From: Bacteroidia bacterium
GTDB lineage: Bacteria; Bacteroidota; Bacteroidia; B-17B0; Aurantibacillaceae
NCBI GenBank assembly: GCA_022842625.1
Contig: JALHPG010000002.1
Coordinates: forward strand, 104,936-168,935
Direction of reading: 5' to 3'
DNA: 64,000 nt
This document shows, piece after piece, positions 6,975 to 16,703 of this stretch; the first letter of the stretch is position 1, and every line of letters begins with the position of its first letter. A program made the position numbers and the translations under genes. The notes under the pieces were generated by a model. The model saw only the letters and a list, made by a program, of their open reading frames with translations. It did no database searches and was not told the origin of the DNA.

Positions 6975-9194
6975 TCATTCTATCACTAATTTTCTGCTAA
7001 CAGTGTTGTCGCCAACTTTAATTCTTATTTCATAAAGGCCTTTTATGAGTTTGCTAATGTTTAATTCCTCTTTTTTAGCAACATTGTTTTTAGAAAACAC
7101 TAATCTTCCTTCTAAACTATAAATAGAAACTTCCATTGGTGCATTACTTGAATTATCAATTTTTATTTTTCCGTTAGATGGGTTTGGCCAAACTAAAACA
7201 GAATTATCTAAATTGATCTCGTTTAAGCCCACACTTAAAATATTAACCACCGCTGTTATTGTAGAGCTATGACAAATATTAGAGGCTACCAAAGTAACAG
7301 TGTATTGTCCGTTAGCAGTATAAGTAACCGCCGGCGGATTAGCCAATGTGCTAGTAACTGAGTTGCCAAAATTCCAAGAGTAAGTAGTTGCGTTTGTTGA
7401 GGTGTTTGCAACTGTAACCGAATTTCCAATTACTGCATTTGTAAAGGCTGCAATCGAAAGAAAGTTACTGGTATTATTTGCAGTATCGGCAATTCCTTCG
7501 CTCATATTATAATAAGAGCCGCTTGGTGTTGTTTCTAATTTCCAGGTTCTAACCATGTATTTATAAATGCCCGGATTAACTAAACAATTATCAGTGTAGG
7601 TTGTGCCACTAATAGGCACAGGATTTATTTTTACATAATTAGTGGTCGAAGGATTCTTTCTGTAAATATTATAGCCAACAACCGTTGTTTCTGTAGAAGC
7701 CGTCCAAGAAATATTACAATTGTTTCCAACCTTTGTTGCTACAACATTTGAAACCGGGGCAACAATATCGTTTCTTAAAGTAGGATCGCCCATTAAGGCA
7801 ATGTGAACAGTATTAAATATTCCTGCGTTAATTGCATAGGGCGATGGATAATAGGTTGTAGTATTGTTTTGTGTTAATCTAGTGCTATATCCAATATTTT
7901 CGCCCATAGCCATGTGATGGAACATCCAATTTGGACGACCCGCCCAAGCATTGGTTAGTGTTTTACCTTGACATAATGGAGCGCGTAAAAAATTATTGTT
8001 TACATCCCAATCACCAAAATAACTTCCAAATAACATTGTAAAAACACCTTGCAAATTAGACGTTGTAAAATTAGAAGTGTTACCAATTCCGGTAGCGCTG
8101 GTAAAACTTCCGCCACCACAACCATACGACCATTGGTAGCTGTTACCCGTCATAGTTGTAAAATAATCTGTTGTTACAACATTTGTTGGAGTAACTAAAG
8201 GGCCAAAGTTTTTAAATCCACTTGATGCAAAGGCTTCTCCGGGAGTAAAATATCCAAAGTTGTCATCAATAACTGCACGCTTTACAGTTGTAAATACTTT
8301 CTTACGATAATCATGATCCTTATCTAAATAATTTTTTAATAATTGAGTTTCTGTTGCGGTAAAAGATGTCATTCCAAATAAATCAACACGGCCTACCTGC
8401 AATTCAACGGCTGTAGGAATTAACCACTGATCGAATTTACCATCACCCGGTATGTTTTGTGTGCGTGCAGGAGAAACGGTTGTAGATGTAACAGATACAT
8501 CTGTCCAACTACCATTTAGTTCGCCATAATAAACATCGGCAGGCCAAGCGCCTTGATGATCGGTATGTGCATCCGGACCAAAATTTCCACTATAAGGAAC
8601 CGGAATATGTCCTAATAAAAACACTGCTACAGTATTTACCGGATCGAGATTATATGTATTTACAATTTGTGCTTTTATAGCAGTAACAGAACTAGTTGTG
8701 CTCACATAACTCGTTAATACTTCCCAACCATCACCTTCTAGATCGTCTTGTAAACGTTTTATTTCAGGAGCAAGGCTTACACTAAAATTATTTGCAATTA
8801 GTAAAATTAATTTTCCGCGATAATCAACTTCAGGAATTTGAATTCCGGAATTAATATATCCATAACCCGGATAATTTAATGTGCCGGAGGCAGCACTTCT
8901 AACCACACGGTATTCGTAATGTGTTCCTACACCAACCGTATTGTCAACATACTGTGTGGTTGCGCTTGGAATATTCACCGCAAGGCTGGTCCACGTTGAA
9001 CTGTTTTTAGGTTTTCTATCAACTGAATAACTGATGGTGTTAGAATTCCCTAACCAATTTAATGTGATACTTGGTGGACTAACCTGCACGTTTGCCCACA
9101 ACTCAACGGAACAATCTTTTGGCGTTGGGTTGGGTTGTGCGTTCACACAAATAATAAAGAAAAGAAAAATAGCGAAAAGTAAATTTTTGGTCAT
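6975..9194 (-). CDS. Large secreted T9SS type A protein with possible degenerate gingipain-like domain, FnIII and PKD
   Basis: 739 residues. The signal peptide ends IICVNAQ (residue 20). Residues about 22-105 look like an FnIII-type module. Residues about 125-480 resemble the caspase-like fold of peptidase C25 (a hydrophobic strand LILLIANNF, then VAVFLLGHIPVPYSG, VGRVDLFGM and FTMLFGSYFGDWD). The usual catalytic GHG appears instead as GCGGG and no Cys sits in the second motif, so activity is doubtful. A second FnIII (about 485-570), a PKD-like domain (YSWNFGNSVTSTLANPPAVTYT, split by a few loops, about 585-655) and a type A sorting domain (VWPNPSNGKI to the end) follow. It is probably surface-displayed. 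The C25 assignment is inference from pattern only. Confidence 0.7.
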   Translation of the reverse strand: MTKNLLFAIFLFFIICVNAQPNPTPKDCSVELWANVQVSPPSITLNWLGNSNTISYSVDRKPKNSSTWTSLAVNIPSATTQYVDNTVGVGTHYEYRVVRSAASGTLNYPGYGYINSGIQIPEVDYRGKLILLIANNFSVSLAPEIKRLQDDLEGDGWEVLTSYVSTTSSVTAIKAQIVNTYNLDPVNTVAVFLLGHIPVPYSGNFGPDAHTDHQGAWPADVYYGELNGSWTDVSVTSTTVSPARTQNIPGDGKFDQWLIPTAVELQVGRVDLFGMTSFTATETQLLKNYLDKDHDYRKKVFTTVKRAVIDDNFGYFTPGEAFASSGFKNFGPLVTPTNVVTTDYFTTMTGNSYQWSYGCGGGSFTSATGIGNTSNFTTSNLQGVFTMLFGSYFGDWDVNNNFLRAPLCQGKTLTNAWAGRPNWMFHHMAMGENIGYSTRLTQNNTTTYYPSPYAINAGIFNTVHIALMGDPTLRNDIVAPVSNVVATKVGNNCNISWTASTETTVVGYNIYRKNPSTTNYVKINPVPISGTTYTDNCLVNPGIYKYMVRTWKLETTPSGSYYNMSEGIADTANNTSNFLSIAAFTNAVIGNSVTVANTSTNATTYSWNFGNSVTSTLANPPAVTYTANGQYTVTLVASNICHSSTITAVVNILSVGLNEINLDNSVLVWPNPSNGKIKIDNSSNAPMEVSIYSLEGRLVFSKNNVAKKEELNISKLIKGLYEIRIKVGDNTVSRKLVIE

Positions 9195-9272
9195 GCTTAT
9201 ATTTTTAGATTTCTAAATATAAACACGAAAGGTTATAAGTTAATCGCTAATGAGTTTAAATTGATTTAGGTG

Positions 9273-10181
9273 CTACCAATTATACCTTAGGCCGAGGGAA
9301 GCGTTAAACACAAAGTTGGATTGTGGGCTTGAAAATTTATTGCTTTCGTAATAAAATCCGGGAGCTAAAGATGCACTTGCGCTAAAATGTCTTCTTGCAG
9401 TAAGATTTTTAGACATTCTTAAATTAGTTGTTAAAGGTATGGCGGCATAACCCCCAAAGCCAATTCCGCTGATCTTATCTACAGTTTGGTGCATTTCTAC
9501 ATTCTTATAAGAGGTAGATGAATAACTATCGTACTTATCATACGTTGAGGAAGAATTTAATAATAATTCTGTTGTGTTTAAATTATGATTAGCGCTAAAC
9601 GTATTTGCGTATGAAATACCGGGACTTAACTCAGCGCCTGCGCCAAACCAAAACCGCTTGTTTTTATTGGTAGTTAAATTAATTCCAATAGGTATCATAA
9701 TTTGTTTAGAGGAGATAGAGTAAAAATAATTATCGTTGTATTGTGTAACAGAATAGAGTTTGTCGTTATTTGCAGCATTAACGTAAATTGCGTTGGTGTC
9801 GCGAGTTGTTTTTGAATAGACCGCAGATGAAACACTATTTGACCCGAATCGAATGCCAATAAAGCCCTCACGTCTGAATTTTTTGCCTTGCCCTAATTCA
9901 AAAAAAGCGCGTAAACAAATTAATCCATTTGCATCTGTCGAACGACCATAGCCTGATGCACCAGTATAACCGTTAAGGTCCTTATCTAACAACTTGTTGT
10001 TGGATACAAACTTTTTAAAATCTTCTTGGCTTGCAGTATTTATATAACCTCGCTGGAAAATCATCTGACTTTCTAATCCAACTCCTGAAAGCCTTATTTT
10101 TTTAATGCTATCTGTTTTTGTTTGCGCGTTTAACCCAAGCGTACTCGCAAGAATTAAAACTTGTAGTGGTAGCTTTTTCAT
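9273..10181 (-). CDS. Predicted outer-membrane beta-barrel protein
   Basis: 302 residues with a clear signal peptide ending LGLNAQ (residue 20, Gln after the cut). The mature part has many alternating amphipathic strands rich in Gly, Ser, Asn and aromatic residues, and the chain ends in SLGLRYNW, an aromatic C-terminal residue in a final strand as used for recognition by the Bam machine. It therefore probably forms a small barrel (porin- or OmpW-like size). No specific family is recognised. It stands alone between a secreted protein and polA, all leftward, with gaps of 78 and 60 bases. Confidence 0.65.
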   Translation of the reverse strand: MKKLPLQVLILASTLGLNAQTKTDSIKKIRLSGVGLESQMIFQRGYINTASQEDFKKFVSNNKLLDKDLNGYTGASGYGRSTDANGLICLRAFFELGQGKKFRREGFIGIRFGSNSVSSAVYSKTTRDTNAIYVNAANNDKLYSVTQYNDNYFYSISSKQIMIPIGINLTTNKNKRFWFGAGAELSPGISYANTFSANHNLNTTELLLNSSSTYDKYDSYSSTSYKNVEMHQTVDKISGIGFGGYAAIPLTTNLRMSKNLTARRHFSASASLAPGFYYESNKFSSPQSNFVFNASLGLRYNW

Positions 10182-10241
10182 ACTACAATAACGTTTGTAA
10201 AATAAAATTATTGTACTGTCAAAAAAATGTCAGACAAATAA

Positions 10242-13073
10242 TTAATGCGCCAACAACCAATTCTCTCCCACTCCCATGCCAACTTCAACCGGAACGCTTA
10301 ATGGTAAGGCGTTTCGCATGAGCTGCTCGATAATTGGTTTAACAACTTCCAATTCGGGCTTATAAACATCAAAAACCAATTCGTCATGCACTTGCAATAA
10401 CATTTTTGTTTTAAAGTTTTGTTTTCTAAGCTCGTTATAAATATTGATCATGGCCACTTTTATCATGTCGGCAGCACTGCCTTGTATTGGTGCGTTAATG
10501 GCGTTACGTTCTGCAAAACTGCGAACCGTTGCGTTATTAGAAGTGATATCGCGCAGCCAACGTTTCCTTCCTAACAACGTTTTTACATAACCGTTCTCGC
10601 GCGCAAAATTAATTTCGCCGTCCATATACTCTTTTATAGCCGAGTATTCTTTAAAGTAATTGTCGATTAGTTCTTTTGCTTCGCCTCTTGAGATATTTAA
10701 ATTCTCGGATAAACCAAAAGCCCCTTGTCCGTAAATGATACCAAAGTTTACGCTCTTTGCTTTGTAACGCATTTCTTTTGTTACATCATTTTCATCTACA
10801 CCAAAAACTTTAGCTGCTGTGGCGGTATGAATATCTTTTCCTAATTGAAAGGCCTCACACATATTTTTATCGCCACTAATACTTGCAACAATACGCAATT
10901 CTATTTGCGAGTAATCGGCACTTAATAAAATATGATCATTGTCTCTTGGAATAAAGGCTTTACGAATTTGACGACCACGCTCGGTTCTGATAGGAATGTT
11001 TTGAAGGTTTGGATTATCGCTACTTAAACGTCCGGTAACCGCAACCACTTGGTTGAAAGAAGTGTGAATGCGATTTGTTTTTTTATTTACCAATTCCGGT
11101 AAAGTATCCACGTACGTAGATTTTAATTTTACGAGTTCGCGGTAATCTAATATTTTAGAAACAATGGGGTGCGTGCCTTCCAACTTACTTAAGATCTCTT
11201 CACCGGTAGCATACTGACCCGTTTTTGTTTTCTTAGGCTTATCTACAATTTTTAAATATTCAAATAGTATTTCACCCACTTGTTTTGGCGATGAGACATT
11301 AAATTTTGTGCCTGCAAGATCCTGAATTTCTTTTTCAACAATTGCAATATCTGTTTGTAGTTGCGCAGAAAATTCACGCAAAGCATTTACATCTAAATTA
11401 ATTCCTTCTCGCTCAATATTAGCCAATACTTTAATTAAGGGCACCTCAACTTCATCAAACAATTTTTCTACTTCATTCTCTTTTAATAAAGGAGCGAAAT
11501 GGTTTTTTAATTGGATAGTAACATCAGCGTCTTCGGCGGCATAATCTTTTATTAAGTTTACATCTACCGATCGCATGCTTAATTGATCTTTTCCCTTTTT
11601 ACCAATTAAGGAAGTGATGCTAACGGGTGAATAATTTAAATACGTTTGCGCTAATATGTCCATGCCATGGCGCATGTCGGGCATAATTAAAAAATGTGCC
11701 ACCATGGTGTCAAACAACCTGTTCTTTATTTCGATATCATAATTTAATAAAACCTGATAATCGTACTTGATGTTTTGACCGATCATTGTTTTAGAAGCAT
11801 CGGCAAAAATTGACAAAAATGGTTTTAATTGTTCCAGCGCTTCTGCTTTATTTTCTGAAATGGGAACATAATAAGCAACATGCTCTTTAACTGAAAAAGA
11901 TAAGCCTACTAATTCAGCATCGATCGTATTTAGCGAAGTGGTTTCAGAATCAAAACAATATTCGGTTGCCTGTTGCAAAACAGTTACCAATTCATTAATT
12001 TTTTCTAATGAATCAACCAGCACATAGGTGTGTTCAACATCATTAATTGTTTTAAAGTTGCTTGCCGGCTCATCGAGCTCAACAGGGTTTTCGTTTGGCG
12101 CAGAAAAAAGATCCGGCTCGCTAAACAGATCTTGTTTTACAACTGCCTTAGGTTTTTCTGCGGGTAATTTTTCATTACCGCCAATATCTTCGCCTAAAAC
12201 TTTTTTTGCTATTGCTCTAAATTCAAGTTCTTTGAACAACTCGGTTAAGGCCTCTTTATTTACCGGTTTAATTCTTAGCTTTTCTTCTTCTAATTCAACC
12301 GGACAATCTAAAATAATTGTAGCTAACCATTTTGATTGAATGGCCATTTCTTTATTATTCTCAACCTTCTCCTTTAGTTTTCCTTTTAATTTATCGGTGT
12401 TCTGTAACAAATTTTCGATGGTGCCAAAATCTTTTATAAGCTGAATGGCCGTTTTTTCGCCAACTCCGGGGATGCCGGGAATGTTATCGGCCTTATCGCC
12501 CATTAATCCTAAAATGTCTATTAACTGGGCAACAGAATTTATTTCCCACTTTTTACATATTTCTTCAGGTCCTAAAATCGAAGCGCCGTTACCAAAACTA
12601 GCAGGTTTATAAATAAATGTATTTGCGTCAACCAGCTGACCGTAGTCTTTATCCGGCGTCATCATATAAGTAGTAAACCCGGCCTTCTCTGCTTTGATGG
12701 CAAGTGTTCCAATAAGGTCATCAGCTTCAAAACCAGAAATGCCCATTGTTTCAATATTAAACCCTTTGATCAATTCCATAATTAATGGGATTGATTTTCG
12801 TAGGTCCTCAGGCATTTCTTCACGATGTGCTTTATACGCTTCAAATTCCACGTGGCGTTGTGTTGGGCCTTCCATATCAAATACAACGGCAATGTGCGAG
12901 GGTTTTTCTTTATTTAATATTTCAAGCAGTGTATTTGTAAACCCAAAAATTGCAGATGTATTAAATCCCTTTGAGTTTATTCGTGGGCTGTTGCTAAAGG
13001 CAAAGAATGCGCGGTAGATAAGTGCATAGGCGTCTAATAAAAATAATTTCTTTTCAGTGTCTTTAGTGATCAT
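10242..13073 (-). CDS. polA: DNA polymerase I
   Basis: 943 residues, full length. The N-terminal 5'-3' exonuclease carries LFLLDAYALIYR (10-21), the acidic pair EADDL (116-120) and the helix-hairpin-helix GDKADNIPGIPGVGEKT (192-208). The 3'-5' proofreading domain retains its acidic residues (DSETTSL at 375-381 and YAAED near 511-515), so it should be active, unlike in some Gram-positives. The polymerase has motif A (ADYSQIELRI, 719-728), motif B (KSVNFGIIYG, 773-782) and motif C (QVHDE, 894-898). A linker at about 300-345 is acidic and Pro/Phe-rich. The enzyme removes Okazaki primers and fills repair gaps. Confidence 0.97.
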   Translation of the reverse strand: MITKDTEKKLFLLDAYALIYRAFFAFSNSPRINSKGFNTSAIFGFTNTLLEILNKEKPSHIAVVFDMEGPTQRHVEFEAYKAHREEMPEDLRKSIPLIMELIKGFNIETMGISGFEADDLIGTLAIKAEKAGFTTYMMTPDKDYGQLVDANTFIYKPASFGNGASILGPEEICKKWEINSVAQLIDILGLMGDKADNIPGIPGVGEKTAIQLIKDFGTIENLLQNTDKLKGKLKEKVENNKEMAIQSKWLATIILDCPVELEEEKLRIKPVNKEALTELFKELEFRAIAKKVLGEDIGGNEKLPAEKPKAVVKQDLFSEPDLFSAPNENPVELDEPASNFKTINDVEHTYVLVDSLEKINELVTVLQQATEYCFDSETTSLNTIDAELVGLSFSVKEHVAYYVPISENKAEALEQLKPFLSIFADASKTMIGQNIKYDYQVLLNYDIEIKNRLFDTMVAHFLIMPDMRHGMDILAQTYLNYSPVSITSLIGKKGKDQLSMRSVDVNLIKDYAAEDADVTIQLKNHFAPLLKENEVEKLFDEVEVPLIKVLANIEREGINLDVNALREFSAQLQTDIAIVEKEIQDLAGTKFNVSSPKQVGEILFEYLKIVDKPKKTKTGQYATGEEILSKLEGTHPIVSKILDYRELVKLKSTYVDTLPELVNKKTNRIHTSFNQVVAVTGRLSSDNPNLQNIPIRTERGRQIRKAFIPRDNDHILLSADYSQIELRIVASISGDKNMCEAFQLGKDIHTATAAKVFGVDENDVTKEMRYKAKSVNFGIIYGQGAFGLSENLNISRGEAKELIDNYFKEYSAIKEYMDGEINFARENGYVKTLLGRKRWLRDITSNNATVRSFAERNAINAPIQGSAADMIKVAMINIYNELRKQNFKTKMLLQVHDELVFDVYKPELEVVKPIIEQLMRNALPLSVPVEVGMGVGENWLLAH

Positions 13074-13146
13074 TGATTGTATTGTAAATTTGTTGTTTGG
13101 GGAATTTGTTTAAGAATATAAAACCTTGTTTTTGCGTTTACCGGTT

Positions 13147-13689
13147 TCATTTTCTCTCATTATACTTTTTAATGGCGTTAATAGCACTTTCTTCATTAAT
13201 TTTTTTGTCTCCTTCGTATTCATTGGCATATCCGGATGCGCCACTCATCATTTCCTGTAATTGTTTTTTAAATTTTCCTTCTTTAACTAAGGTCATTTTT
13301 TTATCCCCTTGGCGGGTAATATAATATTCGCCATCATAACTGGTTGCATTCATATTTACAATTTCAAACATCATTTTATACATCGATATTTCACCGCGAA
13401 CTAAGGCTTTGTAAAACTTTAATTCACCCTCATAGTCCATCGAAACATAATTTTGGTTTTCGAAACCATATGCTTTTACCTTATTTGGTTTATAGTTTTT
13501 TTGCGTTCCGGATTCTTCTTTAAAAAATACTTTCGAATAATTATCTTGTTCTTTTTTGGGATTTATTTTTACCTCACCTTTAAGGGTGTCTCCTTTTTCA
13601 TTAACAATATAGCCTTTTACAAATGCAATTTGAGAGGTTAAAGAAAAAGTAAGGAGATTTAATAGTACGGCGAGGACAGTATTCTTCAT
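13147..13689 (-). CDS. Secreted hypothetical protein
   Basis: 180 residues. A signal peptide ends at about residue 19 (FSLTSQ) with Gln at +1. The mature part opens with VKGYIVNEKGDTLKGEVKI, a pattern common in Bacteroidota periplasmic proteins that describe themselves as having a beta-rich start, then alternates strands and ends in a lysine- and glutamate-rich helix. No enzyme motif is seen. The reading of the opening resembles the secreted protein at 37438-38088 (NGQVVGEKV), though the relationship is weak. It follows a small promoter-poor gap after the pigment operon and precedes polA. Function unknown. Confidence 0.65.
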   Translation of the reverse strand: MKNTVLAVLLNLLTFSLTSQIAFVKGYIVNEKGDTLKGEVKINPKKEQDNYSKVFFKEESGTQKNYKPNKVKAYGFENQNYVSMDYEGELKFYKALVRGEISMYKMMFEIVNMNATSYDGEYYITRQGDKKMTLVKEGKFKKQLQEMMSGASGYANEYEGDKKINEESAINAIKKYNERK

Positions 13690-13766
13690 AAAAAAATTTT
13701 TATAAAGAAAATTAAATTTTAGGTCTAAAAAAAGTGTTGTTGGCAGTGTGTGAATAAGTAAACGAT

Positions 13767-14267
13767 CTATTTATCTATCAATGCTTTTTCTTGCGAATTA
13801 AGTTTGCCGTAGGTTAATAAGTAAGCATAAACAGATGAGAAGAGTTCCGGGTCTGCTGCCTTAAATTGGTTTAAATGTTTAATTATATAGTTTTTGTCGG
13901 ATGCTAAACTCTTATTATATCCAAGGAAAGCCGGGGCGTTTTGTTGTATGGTAAACCTAATGTACCTGGCTTCAAGGTCACTCGTATCGGCAAGGATGGT
14001 AGCTTCTAAGATCTTTTTTCCGGAATTAAAGGCTTTTATTTTAGCGGCAGGATTAATTTTGTACTGCGCCGATGTCATTTCTGCTGCGGCATAATAGGCT
14101 CTTTTTAGATTTACAGAGACCTCTTTACTTGTTAATGCAATTTCCTTTATGGTATTTACAGCCTCTTCTTGCTTATTCATTAAAGCAAAATTCGAACGCA
14201 TTTTTTTTAGGTCAGAGGGGATTGTAGTAATAAAAAGAAAAAGTCCGATAACGATCCCTTTTATCAT
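13767..14267 (-). CDS. Hypothetical protein coupled to crtB
   Basis: 166 residues. A hydrophobic N-terminus (GIVIGLFLFITTIPS) is a signal anchor or signal peptide; the rest is predicted helical, with a repeat-like helical hairpin pattern (AYYAAAEMTSAQYKINPAAKIKAF split by turns), reminiscent of TPR-like helices. Its ATG overlaps the crtB stop (ATGA at 14264-14267), so translation is coupled to phytoene synthase and the protein is probably made in step with pigment enzymes. No catalytic motif is seen. A structural or assembly role at the membrane site of carotenoid synthesis is possible but only inferred from position. Confidence 0.7.
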   Translation of the reverse strand: MIKGIVIGLFLFITTIPSDLKKMRSNFALMNKQEEAVNTIKEIALTSKEVSVNLKRAYYAAAEMTSAQYKINPAAKIKAFNSGKKILEATILADTSDLEARYIRFTIQQNAPAFLGYNKSLASDKNYIIKHLNQFKAADPELFSSVYAYLLTYGKLNSQEKALIDK

Positions 14268-15100
14268 AACATATTTAAACCGTTTCTAACATAACTTCCT
14301 GCAAACAATACCATTTTTTGAGAGTTAGGAATGCGAACGCGTTCTTCTAAAATGTGCTTATGATTTAATTTTTTTATTTTATTAAAGAGTGATCTGTAAT
14401 AAATGTAAGCCACATAAACACCTAAGCGTGCTTTTTTTGGCAACATTTTAATTCCTTTTAACCCTTTATCAAAATCTAATTCTATATCTCTTTCAATTTC
14501 TTGCTTAATTTTTTCATCTAACTCGTTCATGTTGATGTTTGGAAAATACATTCTTCCCATTCCAACAAAATCATCGTTTAGATCTCTTAAGAAATTGATC
14601 TTTTGAAATGCCGATCCTAAAGCCATTGCATAAGGCTTTAGCTCTTTATACGAGTTTTTATCTCCTTCTGTAAAAACGCACAAACACATTAAACCTACAA
14701 CCTCTGCACTACCTAAAATATATTCCTTATACCCTTCTTCGGTATAAGCTTTTTTTTGCAGATCCATGGTCATGCTTTTTAAAAAAGCATCAATAAGTGT
14801 TTTATCTATTTTATAGGTATTAACCACTTCCTGAAAACTGTTTAATACAGGATTTAAGCTAATTCCTCTTTCTATTGCTAAATAAGTGTCTCTTATAAAC
14901 TCCTCAAGTAATTGTTTCTTGTCATACGCATGAAAACTATCAACGATCTCATCTGCAAAACGAACAAAGCCATAAATTGCATAAATTGGTTTATGAAGGT
15001 CTTTGTTTAAAAAACGGATTCCCAAGCTAAACGACGTACTATATTGTCGTGTAACGATTTTACTTGTTTTATCAGAAACTTGATCAAATAATTGTTTCAT
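14264..15100 (-). CDS. crtB: Phytoene synthase
   Basis: 278 residues, a trans-isoprenyl diphosphate synthase of the head-to-head type. It condenses two geranylgeranyl diphosphates to phytoene. Both magnesium-binding motifs are intact: DEIVD at 50-54 and DLNDD at 173-177, followed by GRMYFP, diagnostic for phytoene/squalene synthases. It lies 53 bases downstream of crtI on the same strand and is coupled to a hypothetical protein at its end. No geranylgeranyl diphosphate synthase gene (crtE) is in the window, so the substrate must come from elsewhere in the genome. Confidence 0.95.
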   Translation of the reverse strand: MKQLFDQVSDKTSKIVTRQYSTSFSLGIRFLNKDLHKPIYAIYGFVRFADEIVDSFHAYDKKQLLEEFIRDTYLAIERGISLNPVLNSFQEVVNTYKIDKTLIDAFLKSMTMDLQKKAYTEEGYKEYILGSAEVVGLMCLCVFTEGDKNSYKELKPYAMALGSAFQKINFLRDLNDDFVGMGRMYFPNINMNELDEKIKQEIERDIELDFDKGLKGIKMLPKKARLGVYVAYIYYRSLFNKIKKLNHKHILEERVRIPNSQKMVLFAGSYVRNGLNML

Positions 15101-15153
15101 TTTTTTATTCTCTTTTTTCTTTTACAGTTATTGAAAAGGTTAAACAGTTTAAA

Positions 15154-16623
15154 TTAAAAATAGTTTAAAATTTGTTCTGAAGCAAGCTTTCCTGATATTA
15201 AGGAAGGAGGCACGCCCGGCCCAGGCACGGTTAATTGGCCGGTGTAGAACAGGTTTTTAACCTTTTTGCTTTTTAAACTTGGTTTTAAATGGGCTGTTTG
15301 CATGAGGGTATTAGCCAATCCATAAGCATTACCTTTAAATGCATTGTAATCTTTTACAAAATTGCTTGGTGCATAGCTTTTAAAATATACCAAGTTTTCA
15401 TTAATATCAAACCCGGTTTTTGCTTTTAATCGTTCTGCTACTGCTTTAAAGTACTTAGCTCTAATTTCTTCTGTGTCTGCTAAACCAGGTGCAACAGGAA
15501 TTAAAATAAATAAATTTTCGTGTCCTGAAGGCGCAACCGTTGAATCTGTTTTACTTGGGCAACAAACATAAAACAATGGGTCGTTAGGCCATTGAGGATT
15601 AGTATAAATTTCTTGAGAGTGTTTTGTGAAATCGGCATCAAAAAACAAATTATGGTGCAGTAAATTGTTTATGATTCCTTTAACGCCAACATAATAGATC
15701 AAACAACTCGGGGCCATTTTTCGGTTTTCCCAGTATTTTTGGGTGTATTTTCTGTCTTTTTCAGACAATAACTTTTGCTCTGTAAAATTATAATCTGCAG
15801 AAGAAATAAGCGCATCAAAAGCACCGCATTCTTTATTTGCCGATAAAGATCTTGCCAAATTATTTTCAACTACAATTTTATTTACATCAACTCCGGTCTC
15901 AAACTTTACGCCTAATTCAATTGCCAAATCGTACATACCTTTTGCGATTTTTTGCATTCCTCCCATTGGGTACCAGGTTCCTAGAGCAAGATCCGCATAG
16001 TTCATTAGACTATAAAGAGCCGGCGTATGCTCGGGTAAAGCTCCCAAAAACAAAACAGGAAACTCCAGTAACTTTATTAGCTTTTCGTTCTTAAACAACT
16101 TTCGCACGTGTGAACTCATGCTTTTAAAAACATCCAGTTTAAAAACACCCGAAATTAATCGCATGTCAATTAACTCCGAAATATTAATGCCCGGCTTGTA
16201 AACCAGATCATGCATTCCAACGTTGTATTTATACTCTGCTTCTGATAAAAACTGTTTTAAATTGTTGGTGCTTCCGGGTTCATAGCGTTCAAAAAGAGCA
16301 TATAATTCCTCTAAAGTGGCAGGAACATCTAAATGATCGTCTGTAAAAAAAACACGATAGCTTGGCGATAAACGAACCAAGTCATAATAATCGGAAACTT
16401 TTTTTCCGAAATCAGCAAAAAATTTCTCAAATATATCGGGCATCCAATACCAACTTGGACCCATATCAAACATAAAACCTTTGTCGGAATAGCTTCTTGA
16501 GCGCCCGCCAATGGACTCGTGCTTCTCATAAACAGTAACGTCAAAACCTGCCTTAGCTAAATAACAAGCAGAGGAAAGACCGCTAAAACCTGCACCAATT
16601 ATTGAAATTTTCTTTTTTGCCAT
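15154..16623 (-). CDS. crtI: Phytoene desaturase
   Basis: About 489 residues. The start was placed at the ATG at 16623 (MAKKKISIIGAGFSG), since the seven extra upstream residues of a longer reading (MFNFIVN) precede the FAD-binding strand without purpose. The dinucleotide-binding motif GAGFSGLSSA lies near residues 9-18, EKHESIGGRSRS is the conserved FAD ribose-contact region, and the C-terminus has the bacterial phytoene dehydrogenase signature VPGPGVPPSLISGKLASE. It introduces double bases into phytoene to give lycopene at the membrane. It is divergent from crtD, with the control region for both halves of the cluster in between. Confidence 0.94.
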   Translation of the reverse strand: MAKKKISIIGAGFSGLSSACYLAKAGFDVTVYEKHESIGGRSRSYSDKGFMFDMGPSWYWMPDIFEKFFADFGKKVSDYYDLVRLSPSYRVFFTDDHLDVPATLEELYALFERYEPGSTNNLKQFLSEAEYKYNVGMHDLVYKPGINISELIDMRLISGVFKLDVFKSMSSHVRKLFKNEKLIKLLEFPVLFLGALPEHTPALYSLMNYADLALGTWYPMGGMQKIAKGMYDLAIELGVKFETGVDVNKIVVENNLARSLSANKECGAFDALISSADYNFTEQKLLSEKDRKYTQKYWENRKMAPSCLIYYVGVKGIINNLLHHNLFFDADFTKHSQEIYTNPQWPNDPLFYVCCPSKTDSTVAPSGHENLFILIPVAPGLADTEEIRAKYFKAVAERLKAKTGFDINENLVYFKSYAPSNFVKDYNAFKGNAYGLANTLMQTAHLKPSLKSKKVKNLFYTGQLTVPGPGVPPSLISGKLASEQILNYF

Positions 16624-16703
16624 GTTTACTATAAAGTTAAACAAAAAACCCGTAAAATTGTTTAAAGACTAAAGCTTAATAATTAATTAAACACACTGTA
16701 AAC
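16624..16703. promoter_or_regulatory. Divergent crtI/crtD control region with GTTTA/TAAAC repeats
   Basis: Between the crtI ATG (16623) and the first residues of crtD there are five copies of the five-mer GTTTA or its complement: GTTTA at 16624 and 16660, TAAAC at 16638, 16688 and 16699. The first pair forms an inverted repeat with a nine-base spacer. On the lower strand TAACTTTA, close to the TAnnTTTG element, lies just before crtI. This is where a CarH/LitR-type regulator would be expected to bind, but in AT-rich DNA the repeats may be chance. Confidence 0.35.

Noticed and set aside
12028..12339. Reading frames opposite polA, metH, cysS, purH and other large genes
   Set aside because: They are antisense shadows of strongly conserved proteins, with no motif or start context of their own.
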